64,000 nucleotides of DNA, from positions 124,001 to 188,000 of the forward strand of contig JACQVQ010000009.1 in the NCBI GenBank assembly GCA_016209685.1, written 5' to 3'. Both the position numbers and the translations under genes were made by a program. Below, piece by piece: positions 1-7,056 of the stretch. The first letter of the stretch is position 1; each line of letters begins with the position of its first letter. The notes below the pieces were generated by a model. The model did not search any database, was not told where the DNA came from, and saw nothing but the letters and a program-made list of their open reading frames with translations. Source of the DNA: Planctomycetota bacterium (lineage in GTDB: Bacteria > Planctomycetota > Brocadiia > Brocadiales > Bathyanammoxibiaceae).

Positions 1-1
1 G

Positions 2-1363
2 GCAGAGGCCCTGGAGAAAGTGGGGTACCGGTGTGTGGTCGCCACTGAAGGCAGAGAGGGTCTCAGACATATAAGACGGGGGGGCAGGGCCACGCCTGAC
101 GGCGGGTTTGACGTGGTTATTACAGACCTGGTTATGAAGGACGTGGACGGTATGGAAGTCCTTAAGGAAACCAGGGAGCACCTCCCCCGAACCCAGGTAA
201 TCTTCCTCACCGGTTATGGTACCGTAGAATTAGCCGTAGCCGCCATGCAGAAAGGGGCTACCACCTTCCTCCGGAAACCCGTCAATGCACATCAACTCAG
301 GATAGCGGTAGAGGAGGCAATAAAAAAACAGACCCTCGTGGAGAGTTTCCCCCAGGCCCTTAGACCCTGGGTAAAGGGACTCCCCTTCCCTGAGATAGTG
401 GGCAAGAGCCCCAGGATGCAGCGTATCAACAGCCTGCTAAAACAGGTAGCCCCCACCAACGCCACGGTGCTCATCGGTGGTGAAAGTGGTACGGGCAAGG
501 AGCTTATTGCAAGGTCCCTCCACTATTACAGCCCAAGAAAGAACCGCCCCTTTGTGGTGTTGAATTCAGCGGCCATCCCGGAGGGCCTACTGGAGAGCGA
601 ACTCTTTGGTCACGAGAAAGGGGCCTTTACGGGGGCCATCTGCCAGAGGAAAGGAAAGTTTGAACATGCCCACAGGGGTACCTTGTTACTGGACGAGATA
701 GGGGACATGCCCTTAGCCATACAGGCCAAGCTCCTCAGGGTCCTGGAGGACGGAAAGGTAATCAAGGTAGGGAGCAATGAGCCAGTCTCGGTGGACGTCA
801 GGATTGTTGCGGCTACCAACAAAGACCTGGAAGGACTCGTGAAGGCCGGAAAGTTCAGGGAAGACCTCTACTTCAGACTCAATGTGGTTTCCGTCAAAGT
901 CCCTCCACTGAGAGAAAGACAGGATGATACCCCACTCCTTATAGATTGTTTCCTAAAAGAATTTTCTTCCACGCATGGGAGAGGGACGTGCACCATTACC
1001 CAGGAGGCCAGGAAGAGACTCTTCAACTATCCCTGGCCTGGGAACGTGAGGGAGCTAAGGAACTGCATAGAGAGTATGGTAGTCATGAGTCTGGATGGGG
1101 TTCTTAAGGTGGAGGACATTCCGGAACATATATCTCTTGCGAAAATGCGGAACTCGGAGTGCGGAGTGCGGAATTCCCCAATCCCCATTCCACAATCCCA
1201 ATTCCACAAGGTGCCTGTGGGGGGATCCATTGAAGAGATGGAAAAGGAACTCATAAAGAACACCCTTGCCTCAGCAGGGGGCAATAGAGAGACCTCCGCC
1301 AAGATACTGGGTATAGGTGAGCGTACCCTTTACAGAAAACTTGATAGGTATGGGCTGAAGTAA
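2..1363 (+). CDS. NtrC/AtoC-type sigma-54 response regulator, 5' end cut off by window
   Basis: Phosphorylation-controlled activator of sigma-54 promoters. The reading frame is open to base 2, so the GTG at 20 in the ORF track is not the true start and the first beta strand of the receiver is missing. Counting from base 20: receiver with phospho-Asp in VVITDLVM (about 36) and the conserved Lys in FLRKPV (about 86); AAA+ domain with Walker A GESGTGKE (about 154), the sigma-54 contact loop GAFTGA (about 201), Walker B LLLDEIGD and WPGNVREL; a Fis-type helix-turn-helix at the C terminus (ASAGGNRETSAKILGI). Two insertions look repeat-derived: GGRATPDGG inside the receiver (family R11) and a linker stretch around ECGVRNSPIP just before the DNA-binding domain (family R7). 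Its sensor kinase would lie upstream, outside the window. Function is confident; target genes unknown. Confidence 0.95.
   Translation, partial: AEALEKVGYRCVVATEGREGLRHIRRGGRATPDGGFDVVITDLVMKDVDGMEVLKETREHLPRTQVIFLTGYGTVELAVAAMQKGATTFLRKPVNAHQLRIAVEEAIKKQTLVESFPQALRPWVKGLPFPEIVGKSPRMQRINSLLKQVAPTNATVLIGGESGTGKELIARSLHYYSPRKNRPFVVLNSAAIPEGLLESELFGHEKGAFTGAICQRKGKFEHAHRGTLLLDEIGDMPLAIQAKLLRVLEDGKVIKVGSNEPVSVDVRIVAATNKDLEGLVKAGKFREDLYFRLNVVSVKVPPLRERQDDTPLLIDCFLKEFSSTHGRGTCTITQEARKRLFNYPWPGNVRELRNCIESMVVMSLDGVLKVEDIPEHISLAKMRNSECGVRNSPIPIPQSQFHKVPVGGSIEEMEKELIKNTLASAGGNRETSAKILGIGERTLYRKLDRYGLK
77..100 (+). repeat. R11 repeat (GGCAGGGCCAC) in frame in the receiver domain
   Basis: GC-rich unit reading GGRATP, placed between receiver helix 2 and the phospho-Asp strand. 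The same unit is found in frame in the DUF1573 and PQQ-propeller genes near 54 kb and, degenerate, in the S41 protease. Confidence 0.6.
1145..1205 (+). repeat. R7 repeat in frame in the regulator linker
   Basis: Tandem variants of GCGGAATTC/ACTCGGAGTGCGGA. It lies between the AAA+ domain and the Fis helix-turn-helix, where length is tolerated. Related copies occur at 52.0, 57.7, 60.2 and 62.4 kb, all in coding frames. Confidence 0.75.
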
Positions 1364-1366
1364 CGT

Positions 1367-1480
1367 CAAAGCCCAAAATCCAAATGTCAAATGAAATCCA
1401 AAGTTTAAAATCCAAAAGTTGTGTCCCTTATTTGTCATTTGAGCTTTGATATTGATTTGGCATTTGGGCTTTGACATTTA
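1367..1480. repeat. R12 repeat pair forming an inverted repeat
   Basis: Intergenic; the left half reads CAAAGCCCAAAATCCAAATG and the right half ends in its approximate inverse, CATTTGGGCTTTGACA. The halves could fold into a long imperfect hairpin just after the regulator stop codon. A second copy of the family lies at 46.3-46.5 kb. It may end transcription, but there is no classic GC stem with a U-tract. Confidence 0.6.
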
Positions 1481-1583
1481 GATTTCTATCTACTACCTCT
1501 GCCTATCGGTCACTGCCTTTAGATATACTACCTGTGGATATTTTCCTCGCAATTATATACAATATGTAGTGGAGGTAAGAAGC

Positions 1584-3323
1584 ATGGGGCACAAAGGTAG
1601 ACTGGAGTTGGGGGCTACGGCCCTCCTTATCTTAAAGAAGAGGTATCTAAAGAAAGACCTCACGGGTAATCCGATAGAGACCCCGGAGGAACTCTTTCTG
1701 AGGGTGGCCAGGAACGTGGCCCAGCCAGATGCCCTGTACAGTGAGGATGCAGAGAAGGCGGCGGAGACCTTCTATGAGATAATGTCGGGACTGGAGTTCC
1801 TCCCGAACTCCCCTACCCTGATGAATGCCGGGAGGGAGTTACAGCAGTTGGCCGCCTGTTTTGTCCTCCCGGTAGAGGACTCTATTGAGGGCATATTTGA
1901 GAGCGTAAAACAGGCGGCCATTATCCACCAGAGCGGTGGTGGGACGGGCTTCTCATTCTCCCGCCTCAGGCCCAAAAATGACGTAGTTAGCACCTCTGGC
2001 GGTCCGGCCAGCGGCCCGGTCTCCTTTATCAGGATATTCAACGAGTCCACGGAGGTTATAAACCAGGGGGGCTTCCGCCGTGGGGCTAATATGGCCGTAC
2101 TCCACGTCCAGCACCCGGACGTACTGGAATTCATCAACTCCAAGGGCAGGCAGGGAATCCTGACTAACTTTAACATCTCAGTAGGGGTGACCGACGCCTT
2201 TATGAAGGCTGTGGAGGAGGATACGGAGTGCGAACTCATAAACCCCAGGACAGGTCGCCCTGTCCGCAGACTCAGGGCAAGGGAGGTCTTCCAGGAGATT
2301 GTGGAGGAGGCCTGGAAGACAGGCGAACCGGGGATGCTCTTCCTGGATACCATAAACGCCGCCAACCCGACCCCGCTCCTGGGCAGGATAGAGAGCACCA
2401 ACCCTTGTGGTGAACAACCCTTACTGCCCTACGAGTCCTGCGTCCTGGGCTCGGTCAACCTCAAGAGGATGGTCCTTGACGGGGATAGACCCAGCATAAA
2501 CTGGCAGAGGCTCGGAGAAGTGGTGAGACACTCAGTCCACTTCCTTGATAACGTGATAGACGTCAACCGTTATCCCCTGCCCCAGATAGAGGCCGTAACT
2601 AAGGGCAACCGGAAGATAGGTCTTGGTCTCATGGGTTTTGCAGACATGCTCATAAGGCTGGGTATCCCTTACGACTCTGAAGAGGCGTTGAGACTGGCAG
2701 AAGAGCTGATGTCCTTCTTCTCCAGAGAGGCCAACCAGGCCTCCGTGGAACTGGCCCAGACCCGTGGCACCTTCCCCAATTTTACCATGAGCATATACAA
2801 TAAACCGGGTGGCCCCAGATACAGAAACGCCTCCCGCACCACCGTGGCCCCTACCGGCTCTATCAGCATCATGGCCGACTGCTCCAGCGGCATAGAGCCT
2901 ATCTTCGCCTTCTCTTACACCCGCCAGATACTGGACAATACCCATGTCTCTGAGACTTATGGGCCCTTCGTGGAGGGGGCCAAAAAGGAGGGATTCTACT
3001 CCGACGAGCTCATGCAGAGGGTATCCAGGGAGGGCTCCATACAGAATATCCCTGAGATACCCAGGGAGTTTAAGAGGGTCTTTGTAACCGCCAGGGACGT
3101 CCCCGCAGAATGGCACGTAAGGATGCAGGCCGCCTTCCAGAAGTACACGGATAGTGCGGTCAGCAAGACGATAAACTTCTCCGCCCACAGTTCAAGAGAA
3201 GAAGTGGAAAAGGCCTATCTCCTGGCTTATAAGTCAGGTTGCAAGGGCATCACCGTCTATCGTGATACCACTAGAATCTCCCAGGCCCTGGCCCTGGAGT
3301 GCGAGCCCTGTACCATTATTTAA
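1584..3323 (+). CDS. nrdJ: Adenosylcobalamin-dependent (class II) ribonucleotide reductase
   Basis: Reduces ribonucleotides to deoxyribonucleotides with a B12-generated thiyl radical, independently of oxygen. The ATG at 1584 is preferred to the GTG at 1569 because GGAGGT (1571-1576) sits 7 bases before it and would lie inside the longer frame; this gives 579 residues. Seen: redox Cys in LAACFVLP (about 92), thiyl-radical motif NPCGEQPL (about 275), its redox partner in YESCVLGSVNL, phosphate-site TVAPTGSISI, and KGITVYRD near the C terminus. The protein ends in CEPC, which could serve as the thioredoxin-reducible swivel pair; the long zinc-ribbon extension of many NrdJ proteins is absent. The gene stands alone between two repeat-filled gaps. 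Assignment is confident. Confidence 0.96.
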   Translation: MGHKGRLELGATALLILKKRYLKKDLTGNPIETPEELFLRVARNVAQPDALYSEDAEKAAETFYEIMSGLEFLPNSPTLMNAGRELQQLAACFVLPVEDSIEGIFESVKQAAIIHQSGGGTGFSFSRLRPKNDVVSTSGGPASGPVSFIRIFNESTEVINQGGFRRGANMAVLHVQHPDVLEFINSKGRQGILTNFNISVGVTDAFMKAVEEDTECELINPRTGRPVRRLRAREVFQEIVEEAWKTGEPGMLFLDTINAANPTPLLGRIESTNPCGEQPLLPYESCVLGSVNLKRMVLDGDRPSINWQRLGEVVRHSVHFLDNVIDVNRYPLPQIEAVTKGNRKIGLGLMGFADMLIRLGIPYDSEEALRLAEELMSFFSREANQASVELAQTRGTFPNFTMSIYNKPGGPRYRNASRTTVAPTGSISIMADCSSGIEPIFAFSYTRQILDNTHVSETYGPFVEGAKKEGFYSDELMQRVSREGSIQNIPEIPREFKRVFVTARDVPAEWHVRMQAAFQKYTDSAVSKTINFSAHSSREEVEKAYLLAYKSGCKGITVYRDTTRISQALALECEPCTII

Positions 3324-3595
3324 AGACAAAGACTTGGACATATCATTCAGATTGGATTACTCCTGCCTTTGTGGTTGCAACTGCTAAGGTACAGGGCGAG
3401 TGTGAGGTGGGGGTGGTGGATTGAGACGAATTACAGATTACAAATTTCAAATTATTGTAGTGGCCGAGCTTGCTCGGCACTATGTCTTTGAAACAAGATT
3501 GCTTCCACGCTTAAGGCGGGTCGCAATACCAATTTGTGATTAAGAAATTCATAAATAGATTTTTAAACCTTGACTTTTAATAGTTTTTAAACAGT
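3324..3595. other. Intergenic gap with degenerate R5 and R2 repeats
   Basis: No gene seen. It holds an AT-rich R5 fragment (ACAAATTTCAAATT, about 3430-3455) followed by an R2-like palindrome with the centre GCCGAGCTTGCTCGGC at about 3457-3484. The last 60 bases are AT-rich and probably carry the promoter for the DUF4258 gene, but no convincing -35/-10 pair was found. Confidence 0.5.
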
Positions 3596-3850
3596 ATGAA
3601 ACTGATTCGCCTCTCTGGCCATGCACTGCAAAACTTGCAGTTCCGCGGTGTAACTGAGGCGGAGATTATTGAAACGATTCAAAGCAAGGAATGGACTCAA
3701 GCTGGAGGTGGATGGCTAGAGTGTCGTAAAAATTTTCCTTTTGGTAAGGATTGGAATGGTAAAATATATACGACAAAGCAGGTTAGGCCAATCTTTGTTG
3801 ACGAAGAAAAAGAAATCGTAGTAGTAACGGTTTATGCCTATTATTTTTGA
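3596..3850 (+). CDS. DUF4258-family small protein, putative toxin
   Basis: 84 residues resembling the DUF4258 fold: an N-terminal helix with SGHALQNLQFRGVTEAEI, then a beta-rich half ending VRPIFVDEEKEIVVVTVYAYYF. This domain is often paired with a DUF2283 protein and is suspected to be a ribonuclease-like toxin; that role is inferred from families and is not shown by the sequence. The partner DUF2283 gene starts 15 bases after its stop, so the two probably share one transcript. Local AT content is higher than in flanking genes, which fits an acquired module. Confidence 0.7.
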   Translation: MKLIRLSGHALQNLQFRGVTEAEIIETIQSKEWTQAGGGWLECRKNFPFGKDWNGKIYTTKQVRPIFVDEEKEIVVVTVYAYYF

Positions 3851-3865
3851 GAGAGAGAAAACCAA

Positions 3866-4081
3866 ATGAAGATTACATATGATCCAGAAGTTGACGCACT
3901 CTACATCAGATTCCGAGAGACGACGGTAACTACCAAACACCTGGCCGAGGGTATAGCCGCAGACTATAGTGCTGATGGACACCTGGCAGGGATAGAGATA
4001 TTGGATGCTACAAAGCGTTTGGGCTATAAAGATATTTTCCGTAAGGTTATCCTTGAAGATGTTGCTATAGGGAGGACGTAA
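3866..4081 (+). CDS. DUF2283-family small protein, putative antitoxin
   Basis: 71 residues with the DUF2283 signature: MKITYDPEVDALYIRF at the start and DGHLAGIEILDA in the middle. It sits 15 bases downstream of the DUF4258 gene, with GAGAGAGA as a plausible ribosome site. Known only as a frequent partner of DUF4258; the antitoxin role is inferred from the pairing. A second DUF2283 gene without a partner is found at 32.7 kb, and the two share the YDxEVDALYI and LAGxEILDA motifs. Confidence 0.8.
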   Translation: MKITYDPEVDALYIRFRETTVTTKHLAEGIAADYSADGHLAGIEILDATKRLGYKDIFRKVILEDVAIGRT

Positions 4082-4118
4082 ATATATGAATTTAACGTGG
4101 TCTGCCATTCAGAATGTG

Positions 4119-4140
4119 AGGGCGTTAAAACGCACCCTAC
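4119..4140. repeat. Small palindrome, GGGCGTTAAAACGCACCCTAC
   Basis: Short inverted repeat (GCGTT/AACGC) followed by CCCTAC, resembling the right half of family R2; a related copy with the centre GTGCGCCAATGACGCAC lies at 33022-33046. Confidence 0.4.
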
Positions 4141-4218
4141 ATTACTGGAGATTGCACATAATATTACTTAGCTTCGGGTGAATTCTTTAAGTGAACGTAG
4201 TGAGGTGCAAAGACCACG

Positions 4219-4707
4219 CTAGCTGTATTTTTTATAGCGCCCTACCCAATACAAAAGAACTAAGGTGGCTAATAGCAAAGATGTGGGTACTCCAATTGCC
4301 AGTGACCACTCTCGTTGTAAGCACCATCCTATAACCTTCGCACTTACGATGGCATAGGCTATGGATAAGGCATTACCTATCAAGAAAATATTGTAAAAGG
4401 TACGGCCTATAATCTTGCGTCCTCCATACTCCATATCCTCACCCCAACGTTTCCATTGTCCGGCAACCTTCAACGCAAGCCAAACACCTATGAATTCTGA
4501 TTTGTCTAATTGAAAAGATGCAGTGTACAAGGCCCTTTCCACACAACCAAGGATACGGGGCAAATGAGATTCTGGACGGAGTTCACTATCCTTATCCTTC
4601 TCCCAGCCGATAGAATTCCATAACCGGTCGACAACTAGCGATATAGAAAAGTGTGCAACAATTATCGCAAACAAATAACCAATAGTGTAAGCTACCCAAA
4701 TGTTCAT
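4219..4707 (-). CDS. Hypothetical membrane protein
   Basis: 162 residues, not recognised. Hydrophobic stretches at about 4-25 (YTIGYLFAIIVAHFSISLVV), 107-128 and 135-155, with a polar amphipathic middle rich in Trp and Lys (WKRWGEDMEYGGRK). The N-terminal helix and the final pair suggest three transmembrane segments. Its AT-richer composition than the surrounding housekeeping genes matches the neighbouring toxin-antitoxin genes and suggests it belongs to the same accessory patch. No partner or operon is evident; it stands alone between the DUF4258/DUF2283 pair and a radical SAM gene remnant. Confidence 0.6.
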   Translation of the reverse strand: MNIWVAYTIGYLFAIIVAHFSISLVVDRLWNSIGWEKDKDSELRPESHLPRILGCVERALYTASFQLDKSEFIGVWLALKVAGQWKRWGEDMEYGGRKIIGRTFYNIFLIGNALSIAYAIVSAKVIGWCLQREWSLAIGVPTSLLLATLVLLYWVGRYKKYS

Positions 4708-4781
4708 TGCCCTTTTAAGACTTAAGCATGTTGTAATGTTTCCAGCCCTTGGGGTGTCTTACGCACGTTGTATTGCTCAGT

Positions 4782-4850
4782 TCACAAGTACTCATCCACC
4801 CTCCTGTACCACTCCATCTCCCTTTCAAAAATCGTCCCTTCGGAGAGGTT
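4782..4850 (-). pseudogene. Remnant of a radical SAM gene 3' end
   Basis: On the minus strand this reads GTIFEREMEWYRRVDEYL followed by a stop, nearly identical to the last residues of the intact radical SAM protein at 5579 (RAVFEREMEGYRRVNEYL). Nucleotide identity is high across about 65 bases. The frame is interrupted by a stop a few codons upstream and no further homology is seen, so only the tail remains. The hicBA pair lies between the remnant and the intact gene end. Confidence 0.8.
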
Positions 4851-4892
4851 TTGGGACCTTCAGCAGGCATAGCCCATTGGCCTGTCTTTAGA

Positions 4893-5132
4893 CTACCGAT
4901 TCTCATAAAGCCTTAGAAATTCCTCTCTTGTCAATCCAGCCTGTCTTATTATCTCCACCAACGTACCTTTATCTACCTCTTTATGGTCAGGAACAACTAC
5001 CGCCTTTTTCCCCTTTTGAGGTTCTTGTTTTATAAGTACGACGTGACTGCCTCTTTGCCTGGCTGGCGAAAAGCCTGCCCTTTTAAGAAGCTTAATAACC
5101 TCCCTACCTGACAGGACTGGCAGTTTTTGCAT
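4893..5132 (-). CDS. hicA: HicA-family mRNA interferase toxin
   Basis: 79 residues of the HicA (YcfA) double-stranded-RNA-binding fold. It shows LSGREVIKLLKRAGFSPARQ, the catalytic-His segment RGSHVVLIK, and VVPDHKEVDKGTLVEIIRQAGLT, which are family hallmarks. Such toxins cleave mRNA until neutralised by HicB. The ATG at 5132 lies 29 bases inside the upstream hicB gene, so the two are translationally coupled. The order here is antitoxin first, toxin second, one of the two known hic arrangements. Confident. Confidence 0.92.
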   Translation of the reverse strand: MQKLPVLSGREVIKLLKRAGFSPARQRGSHVVLIKQEPQKGKKAVVVPDHKEVDKGTLVEIIRQAGLTREEFLRLYENR

Positions 5133-5334
5133 TTTTTATCTGGATGTGCGTTACCAATATACCTTCGCCCCCCACACCCTCAGAAAGTCCCATTTCCTCC
5201 ACATAGAGTTCCACGGCCTCTTTTAAATTCTTTAACGCCTCCTCAATGGTGTAGCCCTGGCTTACTACGTCCACTTCGGGGCATAAGGCTACATACTGTT
5301 TCTCGCCCTTTTTAATGATGGCAGTAAGTTCCAT
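5104..5334 (-). CDS. hicB: HicB-family antitoxin
   Basis: 76 residues with the HicB core: YVALCPEVDVVSQGYTIEEALKNLKEAVELYVEE. It binds and blocks HicA. No C-terminal ribbon-helix-helix or HTH domain is visible, so this is the short form that may not bind DNA on its own. It overlaps hicA by 29 bases. A GGAGAGGAG-like ribosome site lies immediately upstream of the ATG at 5334. Confidence 0.92.
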   Translation of the reverse strand: MELTAIIKKGEKQYVALCPEVDVVSQGYTIEEALKNLKEAVELYVEEMGLSEGVGGEGILVTHIQIKNAKTASPVR

Positions 5335-5444
5335 TTACTCCTCTCCTTACCCTCATAGTTTACTTGAAAGGCCTCTTAAATAACAGCTTGTCCTTGATAG
5401 AAATGCTAGCCTGAAGCTACAAAAAAGTCTTTACGATACTACCT

Positions 5445-5547
5445 GTCATTCTGAGTGAGCCAAAGCCCTGAGCGTAGCGAAGGGGAAGCGAAGAATCTAG
5501 ACCCTTTGCTTACGCTCAGGGTGACATTTTGCTGAGATTCTTTGCCA
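5445..5547. repeat. R1 'SERSEE' repeat, hairpin-forming
   Basis: GTCATTCTGAGTGAGCC...GAAGCGAAGAATCT followed by an inverted partial copy (CTCAGGGTGACA, GAGATTCTTTGCC). It lies between hicB and the radical SAM stop codon. Further copies at 7065, 13955, 32511, 33050 and 34122. Confidence 0.8.
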
Positions 5548-5578
5548 CCTGAGGCAGATTATGTGTTCTGCGAAATTC

Positions 5579-7054
5579 TCACAAATACTCATTCACCCTC
5601 CTGTACCCCTCCATCTCCCTCTCAAAGACCGCCCTTTCGGAGCTTAAGAGGAGCTGGCCCTTTTTCCACAGGTTCCTGAGGCCTCGGTAGGTAGAACCCA
5701 GTGTGCCCATGACCTCCCTATAAAGAGGAGTAGGTTCGGACAGGGTGTAATACTCCCTGTGGAGCTTCCAGCGTACAAACTCCAGTTCCTTATCGGAGAG
5801 GTGTTTTGTCCTCACGTTGGCCCAAAAACCGTTGTATCTAGTAAAGTCGTCAGGGTTGGTCACCAGGCCCTGTCTCATGAGTTCTTCCCTTATGCCGGTC
5901 TTGGGATAAGGGGTCAGAATCTGGTCAAAGTAGAAGTCCACCCCTTGCTCCTTAAAGAACTTAAAGTTTTCTTCAGTATCCTCATAAGTATCGTCTGGGT
6001 TGCCCACAATCATACCACCCACTATTAGTATCTTATTATCGTGGAGGAGGCGGATGGCCTTTTTATTATACTCTACGATGTCCCCCTTTTTCAGTTGTTC
6101 CAGGTTCCGTTTAGAGACGTTCTCTATCCCCAGGAAGACGCTCCTGAAGCCTGCCTGGGCCATGGCCCTGGAGAGTTCGGGTACGGAGGCGATGCCCCTG
6201 GAGCTGACCTGTGTCCAATACCAGAGGTCGTTATGTCCCTCCTTTACGATGGTCTCGCAGAGTTCCAGGAGCCTCTTGGGGTTCAGGGTTATGTTATCGT
6301 CTATCATCATTATCATCTTGGCCCCTGCCCTCTTACAGTTCTCAATGTCTGCTATTACCCTGGGTATTTCATAAGTCCTGAAGGTAGTGGAGTACATGTG
6401 GTGCATACTGCAGAAATTACAGGTGAAGGTGCATCCCCTGGAGGTCTCCAGGGTGTCCACCGGGGTACCGTGGTATGCGTAGCCGCTCCAGATTCTCCTG
6501 GACCTGTCGGGCAGGGGCAGGGTCTTCAGGTCTAAAAGGGGCCTTCGTGGGTTATGTTTCCAAATCCCATCTTCTTTATAGGACAGGCCCGCTATTCGGC
6601 TGAAGTCCCCCTTCCCCTCCAGCGCCTCCACTAGTTCCCTAAGGGTAACCTCACCTTCCCCGCATATTAGGAAGTCAAAGAGTTCGCCGTCCTCGCCGGA
6701 GCATATCTCCTGATGCATAAGGGTGGCATGGTAACCCCCCAGACAGATGTAGGGGCGACCCGGCGGGTCGCCCCTACCATTTAATTCTCTTATCAATTGG
6801 GCAATCTTCCGCGCAGTACGGTACTGGAAGGTCATGGAGGCGATGCCTACCAGATGTGGCTTGTAGGTGTTGACGGCCTGGATGATAGATTCCCGTACAC
6901 TGCTCCGCCTGTTAACAAGGTCACCCACATAGACGTTGTGTCCTGGGGGGAGGCTGGCGGCTATGGAGCAGAGTCCGAGATGGGGCGCCTTTAATGCGCT
7001 CTGGGGGGAGATGAAGGGCAGGTAATCGGGCATGTTGAGGAGTAGGATGTTCAT
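5579..7054 (-). CDS. B12-binding radical SAM protein, BchE/HpnJ-like
   Basis: 491 residues. The N-terminal half has a cobalamin-binding Rossmann fold (GDLVNRRSS, PHLVGIASM, CLGGYHAT, CGEGEVTL); the radical SAM barrel carries the 4Fe-4S motif SRGCTFTCNFCSM (CxxxCxxC) at about residue 215. The C terminus is a helical cap. Enzymes of this class perform radical methylations, cyclisations or oxidations on lipids, pigments and antibiotics; the substrate cannot be read here. The methyltransferase gene ends 2 bases before this start, so the two form a coupled pair. An R2 palindrome is inserted in frame as NGRGDPPGRPY between two Rossmann strands. Its 3' end is duplicated as a remnant at 4782. Confidence 0.88.
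   Translation of the reverse strand: MNILLLNMPDYLPFISPQSALKAPHLGLCSIAASLPPGHNVYVGDLVNRRSSVRESIIQAVNTYKPHLVGIASMTFQYRTARKIAQLIRELNGRGDPPGRPYICLGGYHATLMHQEICSGEDGELFDFLICGEGEVTLRELVEALEGKGDFSRIAGLSYKEDGIWKHNPRRPLLDLKTLPLPDRSRRIWSGYAYHGTPVDTLETSRGCTFTCNFCSMHHMYSTTFRTYEIPRVIADIENCKRAGAKMIMMIDDNITLNPKRLLELCETIVKEGHNDLWYWTQVSSRGIASVPELSRAMAQAGFRSVFLGIENVSKRNLEQLKKGDIVEYNKKAIRLLHDNKILIVGGMIVGNPDDTYEDTEENFKFFKEQGVDFYFDQILTPYPKTGIREELMRQGLVTNPDDFTRYNGFWANVRTKHLSDKELEFVRWKLHREYYTLSEPTPLYREVMGTLGSTYRGLRNLWKKGQLLLSSERAVFEREMEGYRRVNEYL
6749..6777. repeat. R2 palindrome in frame in the radical SAM gene
   Basis: Perfect 29-base inverted repeat, GTAGGGGCGACC with its complement around a CGGCG centre. It encodes part of GRGDPPGRPY on the minus strand without breaking the frame. 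The same arms with the same GGGCGACC core occur in frame in the M28 peptidase at 15633. Confidence 0.9.
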
Positions 7055-7056
7055 GC

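Noticed and set aside
1500-1583. Cobalamin riboswitch or NrdR box upstream of the B12-dependent reductase
   Set aside because: Looked for the B12-box GCCACTG and the NrdR palindrome; only an AT-rich stretch (ATTATATACAATATG) faintly resembles the latter, too weak to call.
1772-2401. Long minus-strand ORF opposite nrdJ (209 aa), also 2532-3188 (218 aa)
   Set aside because: Both lie entirely antisense to a strongly conserved ribonucleotide reductase and have no recognisable motifs; shadows of GC-biased codons.
4700-4906. Overlapping ORFs on both strands (63 aa each) next to hicA
   Set aside because: They cross the radical SAM remnant in the wrong frame; only the remnant frame has homology.
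5445-5547. Insertion sequence ends for the R1 elements
   Set aside because: No transposase fragments, target duplications or defined terminal repeats; R1 copies vary in length and composition.
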